Positions 8,054-16,709 of a DNA stretch of 64,000 nt are shown here, piece after piece; the first letter of the stretch is position 1; each line of letters opens with the position of its first letter. The notes under the pieces are model-generated. The model worked only from the letters and a program-made list of their open reading frames with translations. It did no database searches and was not told where the DNA came from. Source of the stretch: Phocaeicola plebeius DSM 17135 (GTDB lineage Bacteria; Bacteroidota; Bacteroidia; Bacteroidales; Bacteroidaceae); contig NZ_DS990131.1 in NCBI RefSeq assembly GCF_000187895.1, positions 124,001-188,000 of the forward strand, in the 5' to 3' direction. Both the position numbers and the translations under genes were made by a program.

Positions 8054-8221
8054 CTATTTTTTCCCGGCCTTGCTATCCGGCTTGTCTTTCCGTTTCTTCG
8101 GAGAAAACAATCCGTTGAAACAAACCGTCGTGGCAAAGGTACGTGCCTGTGTCGCATTGCACAATCCTGCTCCGGGCATTGTTGCACCGTTGTAATGTTT
8201 GCAGTCCTTACATTTCATCAT
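8054..8221 (-). CDS. Small four-cysteine protein, 55 aa
   Basis: An open frame from ATG 8221 to TAG 8056-8054 encodes a protein starting MMKCKDCKHYNG with two further cysteines (GAGLCNA and TTVCFNG) and a lysine-rich tail (SPKKRKDKPDSKAGKK). The CxxC plus two single cysteines suggest a small zinc-binding fold. It lies just downstream of the minus-strand gene ending at 8278 and probably shares its transcript. The function is unknown. Confidence 0.6.
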   Translation of the reverse strand: MMKCKDCKHYNGATMPGAGLCNATQARTFATTVCFNGLFSPKKRKDKPDSKAGKK

Positions 8222-8277
8222 TACCTCTTTTTAGAAACCAGCAGGGCGGATTTCTCCGTCCTGCTATTGAATTATGG

Positions 8278-8787
8278 TCAAGCAGCAACCTCTTCGGTTT
8301 GCGTATGTTCTTCGGGTTGTACCTCTGCCGTGGGTTGTGTATTTTCCGCCTCGGCGGCTTCTTCGGGCTTCGTCTGCCGTTCCTTTGCCAACAAGGCGGC
8401 TTTGCGTTCCTCGATACGTTTATGGCGTTTCTCATACACCTCATTATATCCACTTTCAATTTCGGCGAGCGTGTCGGGCATGTGCTTACGGGCAAAATCA
8501 AGCAAGAGGGTGGCAGCAGCGTTATTGCCGTATGCGCCTTTGAAGTTGTCTATCAAGAAATCCCTGCGGATAACGGCTTTCTGCTTGGCTGTTAGGTTGG
8601 CGATGATGTTCATTTTTTCTTCGTCCTCAAGGTGTTGGTAGGCTTTTTTCTCCCCGATACCGAATACCCCGAAGTGTTCCCTGCGGAGAGACGACAGCAG
8701 GAAGAAATATATCATCTTTTCTTCGTCCTGCGTGAATTTGCTTTCAGACGTATCAACGTCCAAAATCTGTTTCTGATAAAGGCGCAC
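8278..8787 (-). CDS. Hypothetical protein, about 169 aa, start uncertain
   Basis: Helical protein with a charged tail (alanine/glutamate-rich, TEEVAA end); no function recognised. The only recognised start is GTG 8787, yet the frame continues upstream to a TAG at 8865-8863 and that extension reads like protein (SFRQFLDFVHDIAAPYVRLY) without any ATG. The true start may therefore be a rare codon, or the 5' end may have been lost. Its likely operon partner is the 55-aa gene downstream. Confidence 0.55.
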   Translation of the reverse strand: MRLYQKQILDVDTSESKFTQDEEKMIYFFLLSSLRREHFGVFGIGEKKAYQHLEDEEKMNIIANLTAKQKAVIRRDFLIDNFKGAYGNNAAATLLLDFARKHMPDTLAEIESGYNEVYEKRHKRIEERKAALLAKERQTKPEEAAEAENTQPTAEVQPEEHTQTEEVAA

Positions 8788-9170
8788 GTATGGGGCGGCT
8801 ATATCGTGAACAAAATCAAGGAACTGACGAAATGAAAGAGTTACGTTCGATAACGGAATAAACTAATACGCGAGAAACATGGCTGCTACTGTCATCTGGC
8901 AGTAATAGCGGACTATCAGCCGCTCAAACCATTCAAGTCGCACGGAATAAAAGTCGCTCTCTACGGGCAAGTACCTCTATCTTTTACGATATACGGATCT
9001 GTTCGGTGATGATGAACAATAGAATCTCATTTTTTACATCATTTATTATAACTGATTTGTGTTCATTGAATTATCCCGCTATTTTTGCAAACATAATTCT
9101 TGCTTTCCAGAAAAGCCAAGAATATAGGGACAAGTATTTTTTAGTCGTTGCATTAAAAACATTATAATTT
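8788..9170. other. Intergenic region with the promoter of the cysteine-rich gene
   Basis: Apart from the possible N-terminal extension of the gene at 8278-8787, no gene is seen. The right half holds a consensus promoter at 9056-9088 and an untranslated leader of about 75 bases. Confidence 0.5.
9056..9088 (+). promoter_or_regulatory. Full-consensus Bacteroidetes promoter
   Basis: TTTG (9056-9059) and TATTTTTGC (9080-9088) are separated by 20 bases, exactly the -33/-7 arrangement of the primary Bacteroidetes sigma factor. This is the best promoter in the window. It points at the cysteine-rich gene, with transcription expected to start near 9095. Confidence 0.75.
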
Positions 9171-9455
9171 ATGAAGAAAATCGTATTGACTTGTGTCCTC
9201 GTTTTTTCAGCCTGCTGTGTGACCCTGTTTGCACAAGAGGACAAAAAAGAAAAGGAAAAAGTGAAAATAGAATGCTGTTGCGAAGACTGTACCTGCCGCG
9301 AGTGTAAATGCGATACAAACTGCTCGGAATGCAAAAGTTGCCGCAAAAATGAAGAATGCAAAAGCTGTGTAGATTGTGAACATGAAGGTCGTTGCTGCGA
9401 TTATCATCGTCATCACAAGAAACACAGAAGAGGCGGATGTTGCAGGGGATGTTAA
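9171..9455 (+). CDS. Exported cysteine- and histidine-rich peptide, 94 aa
   Basis: The N-terminus is a clear signal peptide (MKKIVLTCVLVFSACCVTLF, cleavage expected after AQ). The mature part, about 70 residues, has 18 cysteines in CxxC, CC and CCC arrangements (ECCCEDCTCRECKC and onwards), then a DYHRHHKKHRRGG stretch and a CCRGC end. Such density is typical of metal-binding or multiply disulphide-bonded peptides, but no known family is recognised. It stands alone between its own promoter and its own terminator. Metal sequestration in the periplasm or at the surface is an inference. Confidence 0.75.
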   Translation: MKKIVLTCVLVFSACCVTLFAQEDKKEKEKVKIECCCEDCTCRECKCDTNCSECKSCRKNEECKSCVDCEHEGRCCDYHRHHKKHRRGGCCRGC

Positions 9456-9789
9456 ACAATCGCCGTTCCAAATTATAAAAAGTGAGGTTATGTCAGGGTT
9501 TGACACAACCTCATTTTTTATGCGCAAAGAGACAACGTCCCCTTCCAGTCCTGCGTGAAAATAAGCAGGGCATTCTACCGTATGCCATCACATTTTGGGC
9601 AGAACCGGGTATGCTTAATCTTCAAGAGACTTTCTTAAAACAAGTTTTATTGCTTGTTTCCTTTTCTCACCCTATATCCTGTCCACAGACACCATACACA
9701 TCCTCCTCCCACGAGAAAGATAAACACGTAAAAAGCCATTTTTTTACCATTCCCGTGAAATGATTAATGATTAACAAAAACAAACGGAA
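9456..9789. other. Intergenic region, no gene seen
   Basis: It contains the terminator of the cysteine-rich gene and then about 270 bases without recognisable features before the 3' end of the M23 peptidase gene. A 93-codon frame at 9482-9763 has no protein-like character. Confidence 0.5.
9483..9516 (+). terminator. Terminator of the cysteine-rich gene
   Basis: TGAGGTT (9483-9489) pairs with AACCTCA (9507-9513), with an inner TGTC/GACA extension, followed by a T-run. Confidence 0.8.
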
Positions 9790-10506
9790 TCATCTGTGTT
9801 TTCCACCCGCAGGACTTAATGCGGGGGCCTCTCTGGATTCGGCCAGTGCCGCCACGCACTCTTCGCATATGGACTTGATGTAATCCAGTACCATTAACGG
9901 ATCGACGCTTTTGCCGTCGAGCTTGCAGGAAATATGCAGGTGTTCACCGGTGCTGCGTCCTGTAGAACCGGTAATGCCGACGACATCCCTCGGCCGGATA
10001 GCCGCTCCTTTCCGGGTAAGGATACGTGATAGGTGGCAATAGCTGACCGTGTAGTCTCCATGCCGTAAGGTCACATACTTGCCGGAGGATTTGTCCTGCC
10101 CGACTTTCACTACCACTCCCGCCATCATGGCCATTACCTCGTCGCCCCTCGCATGGAGGTCGATTCCGTTGTGAAACTTTCTTTTTCCGGTAAAAGGGTC
10201 TTTCCGATACCCATAAAGCGAGTTGATTTTCATCCGGCGCAGCGGATAGCTTACGCTAAGATAACGTTCTATCCATACGTGCTTGCAAGTGTCGGCGGAC
10301 AATGCCGGAGCACCGACTCCTGCCGGCGGTAAAGTGTCTTGGACGGAAAGCGTGTATCCGGGCAAGGTTACCGCATTATCCCTACCGGCAGAAACGACTT
10401 CAACCCTGTATCGGAACGGCACGGTCGAAACCGTATTGAATTGTGCTTGAACGGGGCCTGCGACACTTGCAGCACCCGCCATCAAAAACAGTAGTTTCTT
10501 TCTCAT
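9790..10506 (-). CDS. M23-family metallopeptidase (peptidoglycan hydrolase), exported
   Basis: 238 residues with signal peptide MRKKLLFLMAGAASVAG and mature start after VQAQ. The C-terminal half is an M23 (LytM-type) domain: FHNGIDL supplies the His/Asp zinc ligands, SYCHLSRI the catalytic His and STGEHLHIS the HxH motif, so it looks active. Such enzymes open peptidoglycan for conjugation machinery. The frame extends to 10584, but ATG 10506 gives a proper signal peptide. It diverges from the gene at 10725. Confidence 0.85.
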   Translation of the reverse strand: MRKKLLFLMAGAASVAGPVQAQFNTVSTVPFRYRVEVVSAGRDNAVTLPGYTLSVQDTLPPAGVGAPALSADTCKHVWIERYLSVSYPLRRMKINSLYGYRKDPFTGKRKFHNGIDLHARGDEVMAMMAGVVVKVGQDKSSGKYVTLRHGDYTVSYCHLSRILTRKGAAIRPRDVVGITGSTGRSTGEHLHISCKLDGKSVDPLMVLDYIKSICEECVAALAESREAPALSPAGGKHR

Positions 10507-10686
10507 GCGGCAAATATAACCAGCTCTGCCCAAGATGTCCCGTTTCCACGACCTTTTTCGACCAAAGTACAACAAAAAAAGCATTCAGAGTATGAATTTA
10601 TGCATAAAATCATACTTTGAACATAAAAATAAACACTCTTAATACACTAATATTATTCTATTATATACAGCGAAATGAAAAGAATC

Positions 10687-10695
10687 TATCTTTGC
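10687..10695 (+). promoter_or_regulatory. -7 promoter box of the large plus-strand operon
   Basis: TATCTTTGC matches TAnnTTTG and lies 29 bases before the ATG at 10725. It probably drives much of the 10.7-28.2 kb block, where gaps are short and genes often overlap. Confidence 0.6.
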
Positions 10696-10724
10696 AAAGT
10701 ATAATTCAAAATACAAAATCAATT

Positions 10725-11483
10725 ATGAATACAGTACGATTTGAACTAATTGAATTGCCCTATCCGACACTGGCCCGCTTCGGGCTTACACAGGAGATGA
10801 TCGAGGACTTGCCGATGCGTGTCCTTGATGAGATTTGCGACGGTCGGCACTCTCCCGTGCTTCCGGTCCGTGTCCGTGACGAGAAGGGAGAACTGATAGA
10901 GAGCCGCAGTCGCTTCGCCCTTGTCCGCAGGGACGACGGCCGGCCGGACGTGGTGTTCTATCCCGTCCTGGAATCCTCGCCGCTGGAACGCTATGACGAG
11001 GCGCAACAGAAACAGCTTCTTGACGGCAAAGCCATCATTGCGGACGTGGAGACAGCGGACGGGCGGCACAGCAAGGCATTCGTGCAGATAGACGAGGGAA
11101 CGAAGCAAGTGATGTATGTCCCCACGCCGATTATCGGGCGCAACCTGCAAGTGCTGGCCGAAATAATGCATCTCGGTCCGGTAGAGGTAAACGGAATGCA
11201 GAACGGCGAACCGCTGACGCTGGTCGTAGACGACGAACCCGTCACAGTGGGTATCGACCTGCACGACAAGACCGGCATCCGCTTCTGTTCGGGCGACAGC
11301 CAAAAATGGAAAGAACAACCCAAACGCGAGTGGGACAAATACACTTTCGGCGTGTACGGCTGCTGGGTGATGGACGACGACGGCAATCTCGGCTACGTTC
11401 CCGAAGAGGAATATACCGAGGAACTGTGGAACGAACAGAAGAAAAGCGCCGAGCGCAACCGTGCGGCGGGACTTCACAAATAA
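10725..11483 (+). CDS. DUF4099-like protein, 252 aa
   Basis: The N-terminal domain (FELIELPYPTLARFGLTQEM, then IEDLPMRVLDEICDGRHSPV) resembles DUF4099, which I associate with Bacteroidales conjugative elements; the assignment is from memory of the motif. The C-terminal half is acidic and contains VYGCWVMDDDGNLGYVPEEE. A cytoplasmic DNA-processing role is plausible but unproven. ATG 10725 is chosen because of the -7 box just upstream. It is the first gene of the conjugation block. Confidence 0.7.
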   Translation: MNTVRFELIELPYPTLARFGLTQEMIEDLPMRVLDEICDGRHSPVLPVRVRDEKGELIESRSRFALVRRDDGRPDVVFYPVLESSPLERYDEAQQKQLLDGKAIIADVETADGRHSKAFVQIDEGTKQVMYVPTPIIGRNLQVLAEIMHLGPVEVNGMQNGEPLTLVVDDEPVTVGIDLHDKTGIRFCSGDSQKWKEQPKREWDKYTFGVYGCWVMDDDGNLGYVPEEEYTEELWNEQKKSAERNRAAGLHK

Positions 11484-11503
11484 CATCTTAACATTCATCA
11501 AAT

Positions 11504-11728
11504 ATGGCAGAACACCAATATTATCCCGAAGAGGTACTTATCGAGAAGATGGAGCGCGGCCAGTACGGCTGGCTCGACTATGTGAATCATTTCTCACCCG
11601 AATGGCAGGAGGAATATACCCGCTATTGCAAGGAGCGCGGTCTCATGGTGGGCAATGAATCGGCCGCCGAGTTCGTCCACTACAAGGACGAGCAACTGGA
11701 AGCGGCGATGGAGAGCGGAGACGCATAA
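11504..11728 (+). CDS. Hypothetical protein, 74 aa
   Basis: Small acidic protein (MAEHQYYPEEVLIEKMERGQ at the start) of unknown function, 20 bases after the DUF4099-like gene and 25 bases before the next. Size and position suggest a small partner within the operon. Confidence 0.7.
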   Translation: MAEHQYYPEEVLIEKMERGQYGWLDYVNHFSPEWQEEYTRYCKERGLMVGNESAAEFVHYKDEQLEAAMESGDA

Positions 11729-11753
11729 CGGAAAACCTTTTTAACAACGGATT

Positions 11754-13328
11754 ATGGCGATACGAAAGAATACCAACCCCCGAATGATGGACCTGCAACC
11801 CGAAATGCAGGACATATTGAGGCGTAACGGTATGCAGGCCCACGTGGTCAGTAACGGCACGGGCTACCGGCTCGTGGTGCAGGGCCACGATTCGCCGCTG
11901 CTGACCTACGACCTTACCGAGCGTCAGATGTTGGCCCTGACGGACTGGGGGACAAACTCGGCCAACAAGAAAGCCTACAACGTGTTCACGAGCATTGTAG
12001 GGAAAGACTTTTATATGCCCAAGAACTTCGTCCATGCCCGTAACGCCAACGGCCGTGTCGCTATGGGACTGCACGGCTATCGTATCGGTATGGGCGAATA
12101 CGGACGTGTGGGACGGCTGGGTATGCCGCCTCCGTTCCTCGGTTGGACGCCACGCCACCAATGGGGTTTCCATCTGCGGCGGGTCGGCGGACAACTGTTC
12201 TATCCGGGACCACCCATTGTCCCTGAACGGTGGGACGGGCGCATGAAGCCGGGCGAATTGCAATCGGGCGGCTACGGATTTTATTACAAGTACAAGGACG
12301 GACAACCTATACAGTCCGCACGACAGACTGATGTCCTGCAGGACTTGCAAACGGTCATCACGCCGATAGTCAGCCGTCCGCGCAGCACGGAACCGGCTCG
12401 TACCTACAAGGAGTTGATTGCTTCTCCGGTTTATTTTTCCAACGAGAAATGGCAGGAGTGTCTTGCCTCCCACGGTCTTATCGTCGATAAGGAGGCACGG
12501 ACCCTGACCGTACAGTCCGAAAAGGTGGCCGCCGATATGGTCTATGACCTGACGGAAGAAGAAACGGCCGTCCTGACCTCCAACTCCATCGAGGAACAAC
12601 CTGTCGAGAAACGACTGGAAGTCCTGAACGGGGTAATCAGGGCGGATTTCGCCGACAAGGTAACAATGGCGGATCTCGACAGCGAGCGGCGTATCACCCT
12701 CGGCTTGCACCCCGAAGTGCAGGAGGAACTGACGCAACGCCAGCAACAGGAGCAGGAAATCCTCTCCCCTCTGGAAAACCAGCTCCGGCAGGAGATGCCG
12801 TATGGCGCAACCGCTTCCGTCGATGGACGGGATATTTCCGTGCTCGACGAGCGCAAGGGCTGGTACCGGGAAGAACGGCACGGCAGAGAGATCGAGGTCG
12901 GCGAAATAGCCGTACATCCATCCCCCATAGAGGGTAAGTACAAAATGACGGCCGTCATCGACGGGCAAGTCATCAGCCATGAGATCAGCCAGAAGGATTA
13001 CGATAAATTCCTTGCGGTCGATGACTACCATCGCATGAAAATCTTTTCGAAGATATTCAGCGAGGTGGACATGAAGATGCGGCCGGAAGCACAGCGCGGT
13101 CTCGGCGTGAAAATTTTCGCCGCCCTCACAGCGGGAACGGTCATCACGGCGGGCGTCGTCCACGGCTTGCGGCATCATCATCACGGTCCGGAGTTCTACG
13201 GCGAGCGTTTCGGTGGCCCGCCACACCCGTATTTCAAACCCGGTGTCGATACGCCGAGAGACGTGGCCATACGCAATTTCGAGGCACAGATGAATCAGGA
13301 TATTAACGATATGAGAAGAGGGAGATAA
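11754..13328 (+). CDS. Large conjugation-block protein, 524 aa (DUF3945/DUF4099-like regions)
   Basis: No catalytic motif is recognised. The N-terminal part (DLQPEMQDILRRNGMQAHVV) has repeated strand-helix units. The middle is rich in Gly, Tyr and Pro (110-200), and DUF3945-like stretches occur around residues 250-320. A C-terminal segment (GVKIFAALTAGTVITAGVVH) could span the membrane and is followed by a HHHH stretch. It lies between small operon genes and the primase-like pair, so a role in DNA processing or relaxosome assembly is inferred. Confidence 0.65.
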   Translation: MAIRKNTNPRMMDLQPEMQDILRRNGMQAHVVSNGTGYRLVVQGHDSPLLTYDLTERQMLALTDWGTNSANKKAYNVFTSIVGKDFYMPKNFVHARNANGRVAMGLHGYRIGMGEYGRVGRLGMPPPFLGWTPRHQWGFHLRRVGGQLFYPGPPIVPERWDGRMKPGELQSGGYGFYYKYKDGQPIQSARQTDVLQDLQTVITPIVSRPRSTEPARTYKELIASPVYFSNEKWQECLASHGLIVDKEARTLTVQSEKVAADMVYDLTEEETAVLTSNSIEEQPVEKRLEVLNGVIRADFADKVTMADLDSERRITLGLHPEVQEELTQRQQQEQEILSPLENQLRQEMPYGATASVDGRDISVLDERKGWYREERHGREIEVGEIAVHPSPIEGKYKMTAVIDGQVISHEISQKDYDKFLAVDDYHRMKIFSKIFSEVDMKMRPEAQRGLGVKIFAALTAGTVITAGVVHGLRHHHHGPEFYGERFGGPPHPYFKPGVDTPRDVAIRNFEAQMNQDINDMRRGR

Positions 13329-13336
13329 AGACAACC

Positions 13337-14785
13337 ATGAGAGAAGGAGACCTTACCTACGACGACTTCCTGCAAAGGCTGAACATTCAGGACGTGCTGA
13401 TTGATGCGGGCTACCACCTGAACCGGCGCGACGGCCTGCGCTATCCCTCGTATGTCCGTATAGACAGCGAAGGACGACGTATCCGCGGCGACAAGTTCAT
13501 CGTGACGCAACAGGGAAAATGCTGCTTCCAAGCCCAACAGCAGAAAGTCTATAACATCATCTCGTTCATCAAGGAGCACCCGCAGTTTTTCGCTGAATAT
13601 CGTGCGGGCATGTCTCCCGACCGGCTGGTGAACCTCGTGTGCAACCGGCTGCTGAACCATCCCATCGAGGACCGGACAACGCGGATTATCCAGCCCAAGC
13701 GGGACATCCGCCCGTTCGACATCGCGGACTACGACATCCACAAGTTCAACCCGCAGGACCGGGAGACACAGAAGAAGTTCTATCCTTATTTCAAGAGCCG
13801 GGGTATCGACCTCTACACGCAATATGCTTTCCACCGCCACTTCTGTCTGGCGACGAAACATCGTGAGGACGGTGCGGCCTACACCAATCTCGCTTTTCCG
13901 CTGACCTTGCCCAAAGGCGACGGTACGGTCGTGGGCTTCGAGGAACGGGGACGTGCAAGAATGGACGGAAGCGGCAGCTACAAAGGCAAGGCCGAGGGCA
14001 GCAATTCGAGCGAGGGGCTGTGGATTGCCAGCCCTGCCAAGACCCCACTTGCGGAAGCCAAGCGTATCTACTGGTTCGAGAGTGCCTACGATGCGATGGC
14101 TTATTACCAGCTTAACCAAAAATGGAACAAGGAACTGCGAAAGGAAGTGTTCGTCTCTACCGGTGGGGCACCGAGTCAGCAGCAGTTCAAAGCCATGATA
14201 GAGGCTGCTCCACGCGCTTACCACCATCTCTGCTTCGACCGGGACCGTGCCGGACAGATCTTCGCCATCAACTTCGCGCTCACCCATGCGGGCAAGACAT
14301 TCACCAGCAACGTGACGAAAGACGACAAACTGCTGGTCCGTATCAGTGGCGAGGAGAACCAGAACTACGAAGTAAAACTCGAACCCTTCGACTTTCACAG
14401 GATAATCGGCACGCTTTTACGTCCCAAAGAAATCTATCGGGAAGATGGTACGCTTGACTATCGGACAATCGGCGACGGATATTTACAGGAGATGAGCATG
14501 GTGTGCCAAGACGAGTACGAGATGGCTCTTGCCGAGGGTTCGGCCAGTGAGGAAACACTGGAGGGCATGAGACAAAATATCATGGCCATAGAAGATGCGA
14601 TCCGTAATCTTCCCGCTCCCGGCGAGGACAGCACCGACCTTATCGTGTACGAGCCTGCTGAAAAAGGCTATAAGGACTGGAACGAACAGCTCTTGGCAAA
14701 GGCCAAGCTGCAAGAATCAGTTCACGAAGAGCCGGCCAGAAGAGAAGAACCCGAACAGGAACGGCAAGCACGTTTCCACCGATGA
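13337..14785 (+). CDS. Toprim-domain (DNA primase-like) protein, catalytic residues present
   Basis: 482 residues. The N-terminal part (FLQRLNIQDVLIDAGYHLNR) resembles the DUF3991/zinc-ribbon region of mobile-element primases, with CC in GKCCFQ. The toprim domain from about 230 shows the catalytic Glu in WFESAYDAMAYY and the DxD motif in CFDRDRAG. Such proteins act in priming or processing of transferred single-stranded DNA. It is immediately followed by a paralog, and the two overlap slightly in frame space. Confidence 0.75.
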   Translation: MREGDLTYDDFLQRLNIQDVLIDAGYHLNRRDGLRYPSYVRIDSEGRRIRGDKFIVTQQGKCCFQAQQQKVYNIISFIKEHPQFFAEYRAGMSPDRLVNLVCNRLLNHPIEDRTTRIIQPKRDIRPFDIADYDIHKFNPQDRETQKKFYPYFKSRGIDLYTQYAFHRHFCLATKHREDGAAYTNLAFPLTLPKGDGTVVGFEERGRARMDGSGSYKGKAEGSNSSEGLWIASPAKTPLAEAKRIYWFESAYDAMAYYQLNQKWNKELRKEVFVSTGGAPSQQQFKAMIEAAPRAYHHLCFDRDRAGQIFAINFALTHAGKTFTSNVTKDDKLLVRISGEENQNYEVKLEPFDFHRIIGTLLRPKEIYREDGTLDYRTIGDGYLQEMSMVCQDEYEMALAEGSASEETLEGMRQNIMAIEDAIRNLPAPGEDSTDLIVYEPAEKGYKDWNEQLLAKAKLQESVHEEPARREEPEQERQARFHR

Positions 14786-14826
14786 CAATGCGGCACACCC
14801 CACATGAAACAACAAAAGAGAAGACA

Positions 14827-16215
14827 ATGAATGACAAAGAACTGACACATGACGATTTTTTGCAAAGGATCGACATCCGGGATGTACTGCTCGATGCCGG
14901 TTATCGCCAGAACCGACGCTTCGGTTTGCGTCTCTCTTCGTTTATCCGTACGGACAGTGAGGGAAAGCGTATCCGGGGCGACAAGTTCGTCATCACACAG
15001 CATGGGAAGTGCTGTTGCCAGCCACCCCGGCAGAAGGAATACAACGTCGTTTCGTTCATCAAGGAGCACCCGCATCTTTTTGCAGAATACCATGAGGGCA
15101 TAAATCCGGATCGGCTGGTGGAACTCGTATGCTACCGCCTGCTGCATTACCCTATTCCCGAACAGGAAACCCGCACAGGACAACCCCAGCGGGACACCCG
15201 ACCGTTCGACATTGCGGACTACAACATTCAGAAGTTCGATCCGCAGGACAGGGGTATGCAGGAGAAGTTTGCACCCTATTTCGAGAAAAGGGGTATCGAC
15301 CTCTGTACGCAGCAAACCTTTTACCGGGACTTCTGTCTGGCGACCCGACACAGCGAGGACGGTCAGAGGCGCACTTGCCTCGCCTTTCCGATGACGTTAC
15401 CCCAAGATACGGACAGAATCGTAGGCTTCGAGAAGCGAGGACACGCCTACACGGACGGTAACTCCAGCTACGACGACATGACCGAGGGCAACCATTCGGG
15501 GGAAGGTGTATGGATTGCCAGTCCTGCCCGGACAGCTCTTTCGGAAGCCAAGCATATCTACTGGTTCGAGAGTGCCAGCGAGGCGATGGCCTACTACCAG
15601 CTTCATCAGGCGAAAAACCAAGAGCTGCGAAAGGCGGTCTTCGTCTCAACGGGCGGCGAACCTACCGAGAAACAGATGCGAGGCGTGCTTGAGCTTACGA
15701 TCCCGGCCCGGCAGCATATCTGTTTCGACACCGGTCGGGAGGGGTGGAAGTTTGCCCAAACCCTGCAAAAGGAAATCTGCCGCACGATACGCTCCACCAT
15801 TGAGGAGACACCGGAGAGGAAGCCATACCTCGATTCCATACCGGACGGCAATGATCTGGACGAAGGAGAATTTTATCTGTTGCCCAAAGGCGGCTTGCAA
15901 GAGAGCTGCATACGATTCGATGCCGAACGGGAAGAAGCCATGTTAATGAGTTCGAGCAGGTTGTGTGCTCCGGAAGATGTGCAGGACCAAATAGATACCA
16001 TGAGGAAGTGTTACCGTGAGTTCCGCGAGAAATTACGGGATTTTCTCGGTATCGACAAGGAGCATGATGTCGCCATTTCCCGTGAAATGCCGGACTGTCG
16101 CTATACAGGCTGGAATGAACAATTGCTGGCAGAGCAACAGCAGGAATCGGTCCGTGAAGAGCCGGTCAGAGAGGAAGAACCTGAACAAGAACGACAAACA
16201 CATTTTCGCCGATGA
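14827..16215 (+). CDS. Toprim-domain paralog, probable inactive
   Basis: 462 residues, a tandem paralog of the preceding protein, with matching blocks throughout (FLQRIDIRDVLLDAGYRQNR; GDKFVITQHGKCCCQ). The toprim glutamate is kept (WFESASEAMAYY), but the DxD motif reads FDTGREG, so the second aspartate is lost. It may have become a structural or regulatory partner. ATG 14827 is preferred over 14782 because the conserved start (MNDKELTHDDFL) aligns with the first copy. It overlaps the next gene by 4 bases. Confidence 0.75.
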   Translation: MNDKELTHDDFLQRIDIRDVLLDAGYRQNRRFGLRLSSFIRTDSEGKRIRGDKFVITQHGKCCCQPPRQKEYNVVSFIKEHPHLFAEYHEGINPDRLVELVCYRLLHYPIPEQETRTGQPQRDTRPFDIADYNIQKFDPQDRGMQEKFAPYFEKRGIDLCTQQTFYRDFCLATRHSEDGQRRTCLAFPMTLPQDTDRIVGFEKRGHAYTDGNSSYDDMTEGNHSGEGVWIASPARTALSEAKHIYWFESASEAMAYYQLHQAKNQELRKAVFVSTGGEPTEKQMRGVLELTIPARQHICFDTGREGWKFAQTLQKEICRTIRSTIEETPERKPYLDSIPDGNDLDEGEFYLLPKGGLQESCIRFDAEREEAMLMSSSRLCAPEDVQDQIDTMRKCYREFREKLRDFLGIDKEHDVAISREMPDCRYTGWNEQLLAEQQQESVREEPVREEEPEQERQTHFRR

Positions 16216-16709
16216 CTATGCAGCATTCCATACAAGACGAGTGGAATATCCTTCTGCGGCCGCATACCGGGCAATTCGTCATCGACGAACTGCCGCTGAT
16301 GTTCGTGTGTATGGCGGGGCTGGTGTACGGCGGCATGGAAGGTCTGCCGTTGAGCAGTATGGCGAGAGTCGTTTCCTTATTTCTGCTCCTCGTGTTGCTG
16401 TATCGCTTCATCTACCTGCGTCGGATACGTTACAGGGTCGGCGAAGAACAGCTTGTCAGCGAACACGGCATTTTCATACGCAGGGTGGACTACATGGAAC
16501 TGTACCGTATCGTGGACTTTCAAGAACACCAGAGCCTCCTGCAACAGATTTGCGGGTTAAAGACGGTTCGCATTCTCTCGATGGACCGGAACACGCCAAG
16601 TCTCGACCTTATCGGCATCCGGCGCAGAAACGACATTGTGGCAATTATCCGTGAACGTGTGGAAATCAATAAACGAAAAAAGGGAATCTATGAGATTACG
16701 AATCATTAG
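16212..16709 (+). CDS. PH-domain (bPH2/YdbS-like) membrane protein
   Basis: 165 residues with two hydrophobic helices at about 28-70 followed by a bacterial PH-like domain (RIRYRVGEEQLVSEHGIFIR, then RVDYMELYRIVDFQ). The bPH2 family has unknown or membrane-assembly roles. The start overlaps the upstream gene and its end overlaps the start of the next exported protein. It is probably part of the inner-membrane portion of the transfer apparatus. Confidence 0.75.
   Translation: MTMQHSIQDEWNILLRPHTGQFVIDELPLMFVCMAGLVYGGMEGLPLSSMARVVSLFLLLVLLYRFIYLRRIRYRVGEEQLVSEHGIFIRRVDYMELYRIVDFQEHQSLLQQICGLKTVRILSMDRNTPSLDLIGIRRRNDIVAIIRERVEINKRKKGIYEITNH

Noticed and set aside
9482-9763. 93-codon plus-strand frame after the cysteine-rich gene
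   Set aside because: It starts inside the terminator hairpin and its composition is not protein-like.
11643-13334. 563-aa minus-strand frame
   Set aside because: It is antisense to the 524-aa conjugation gene; the operon direction and tight spacing favour the plus strand.
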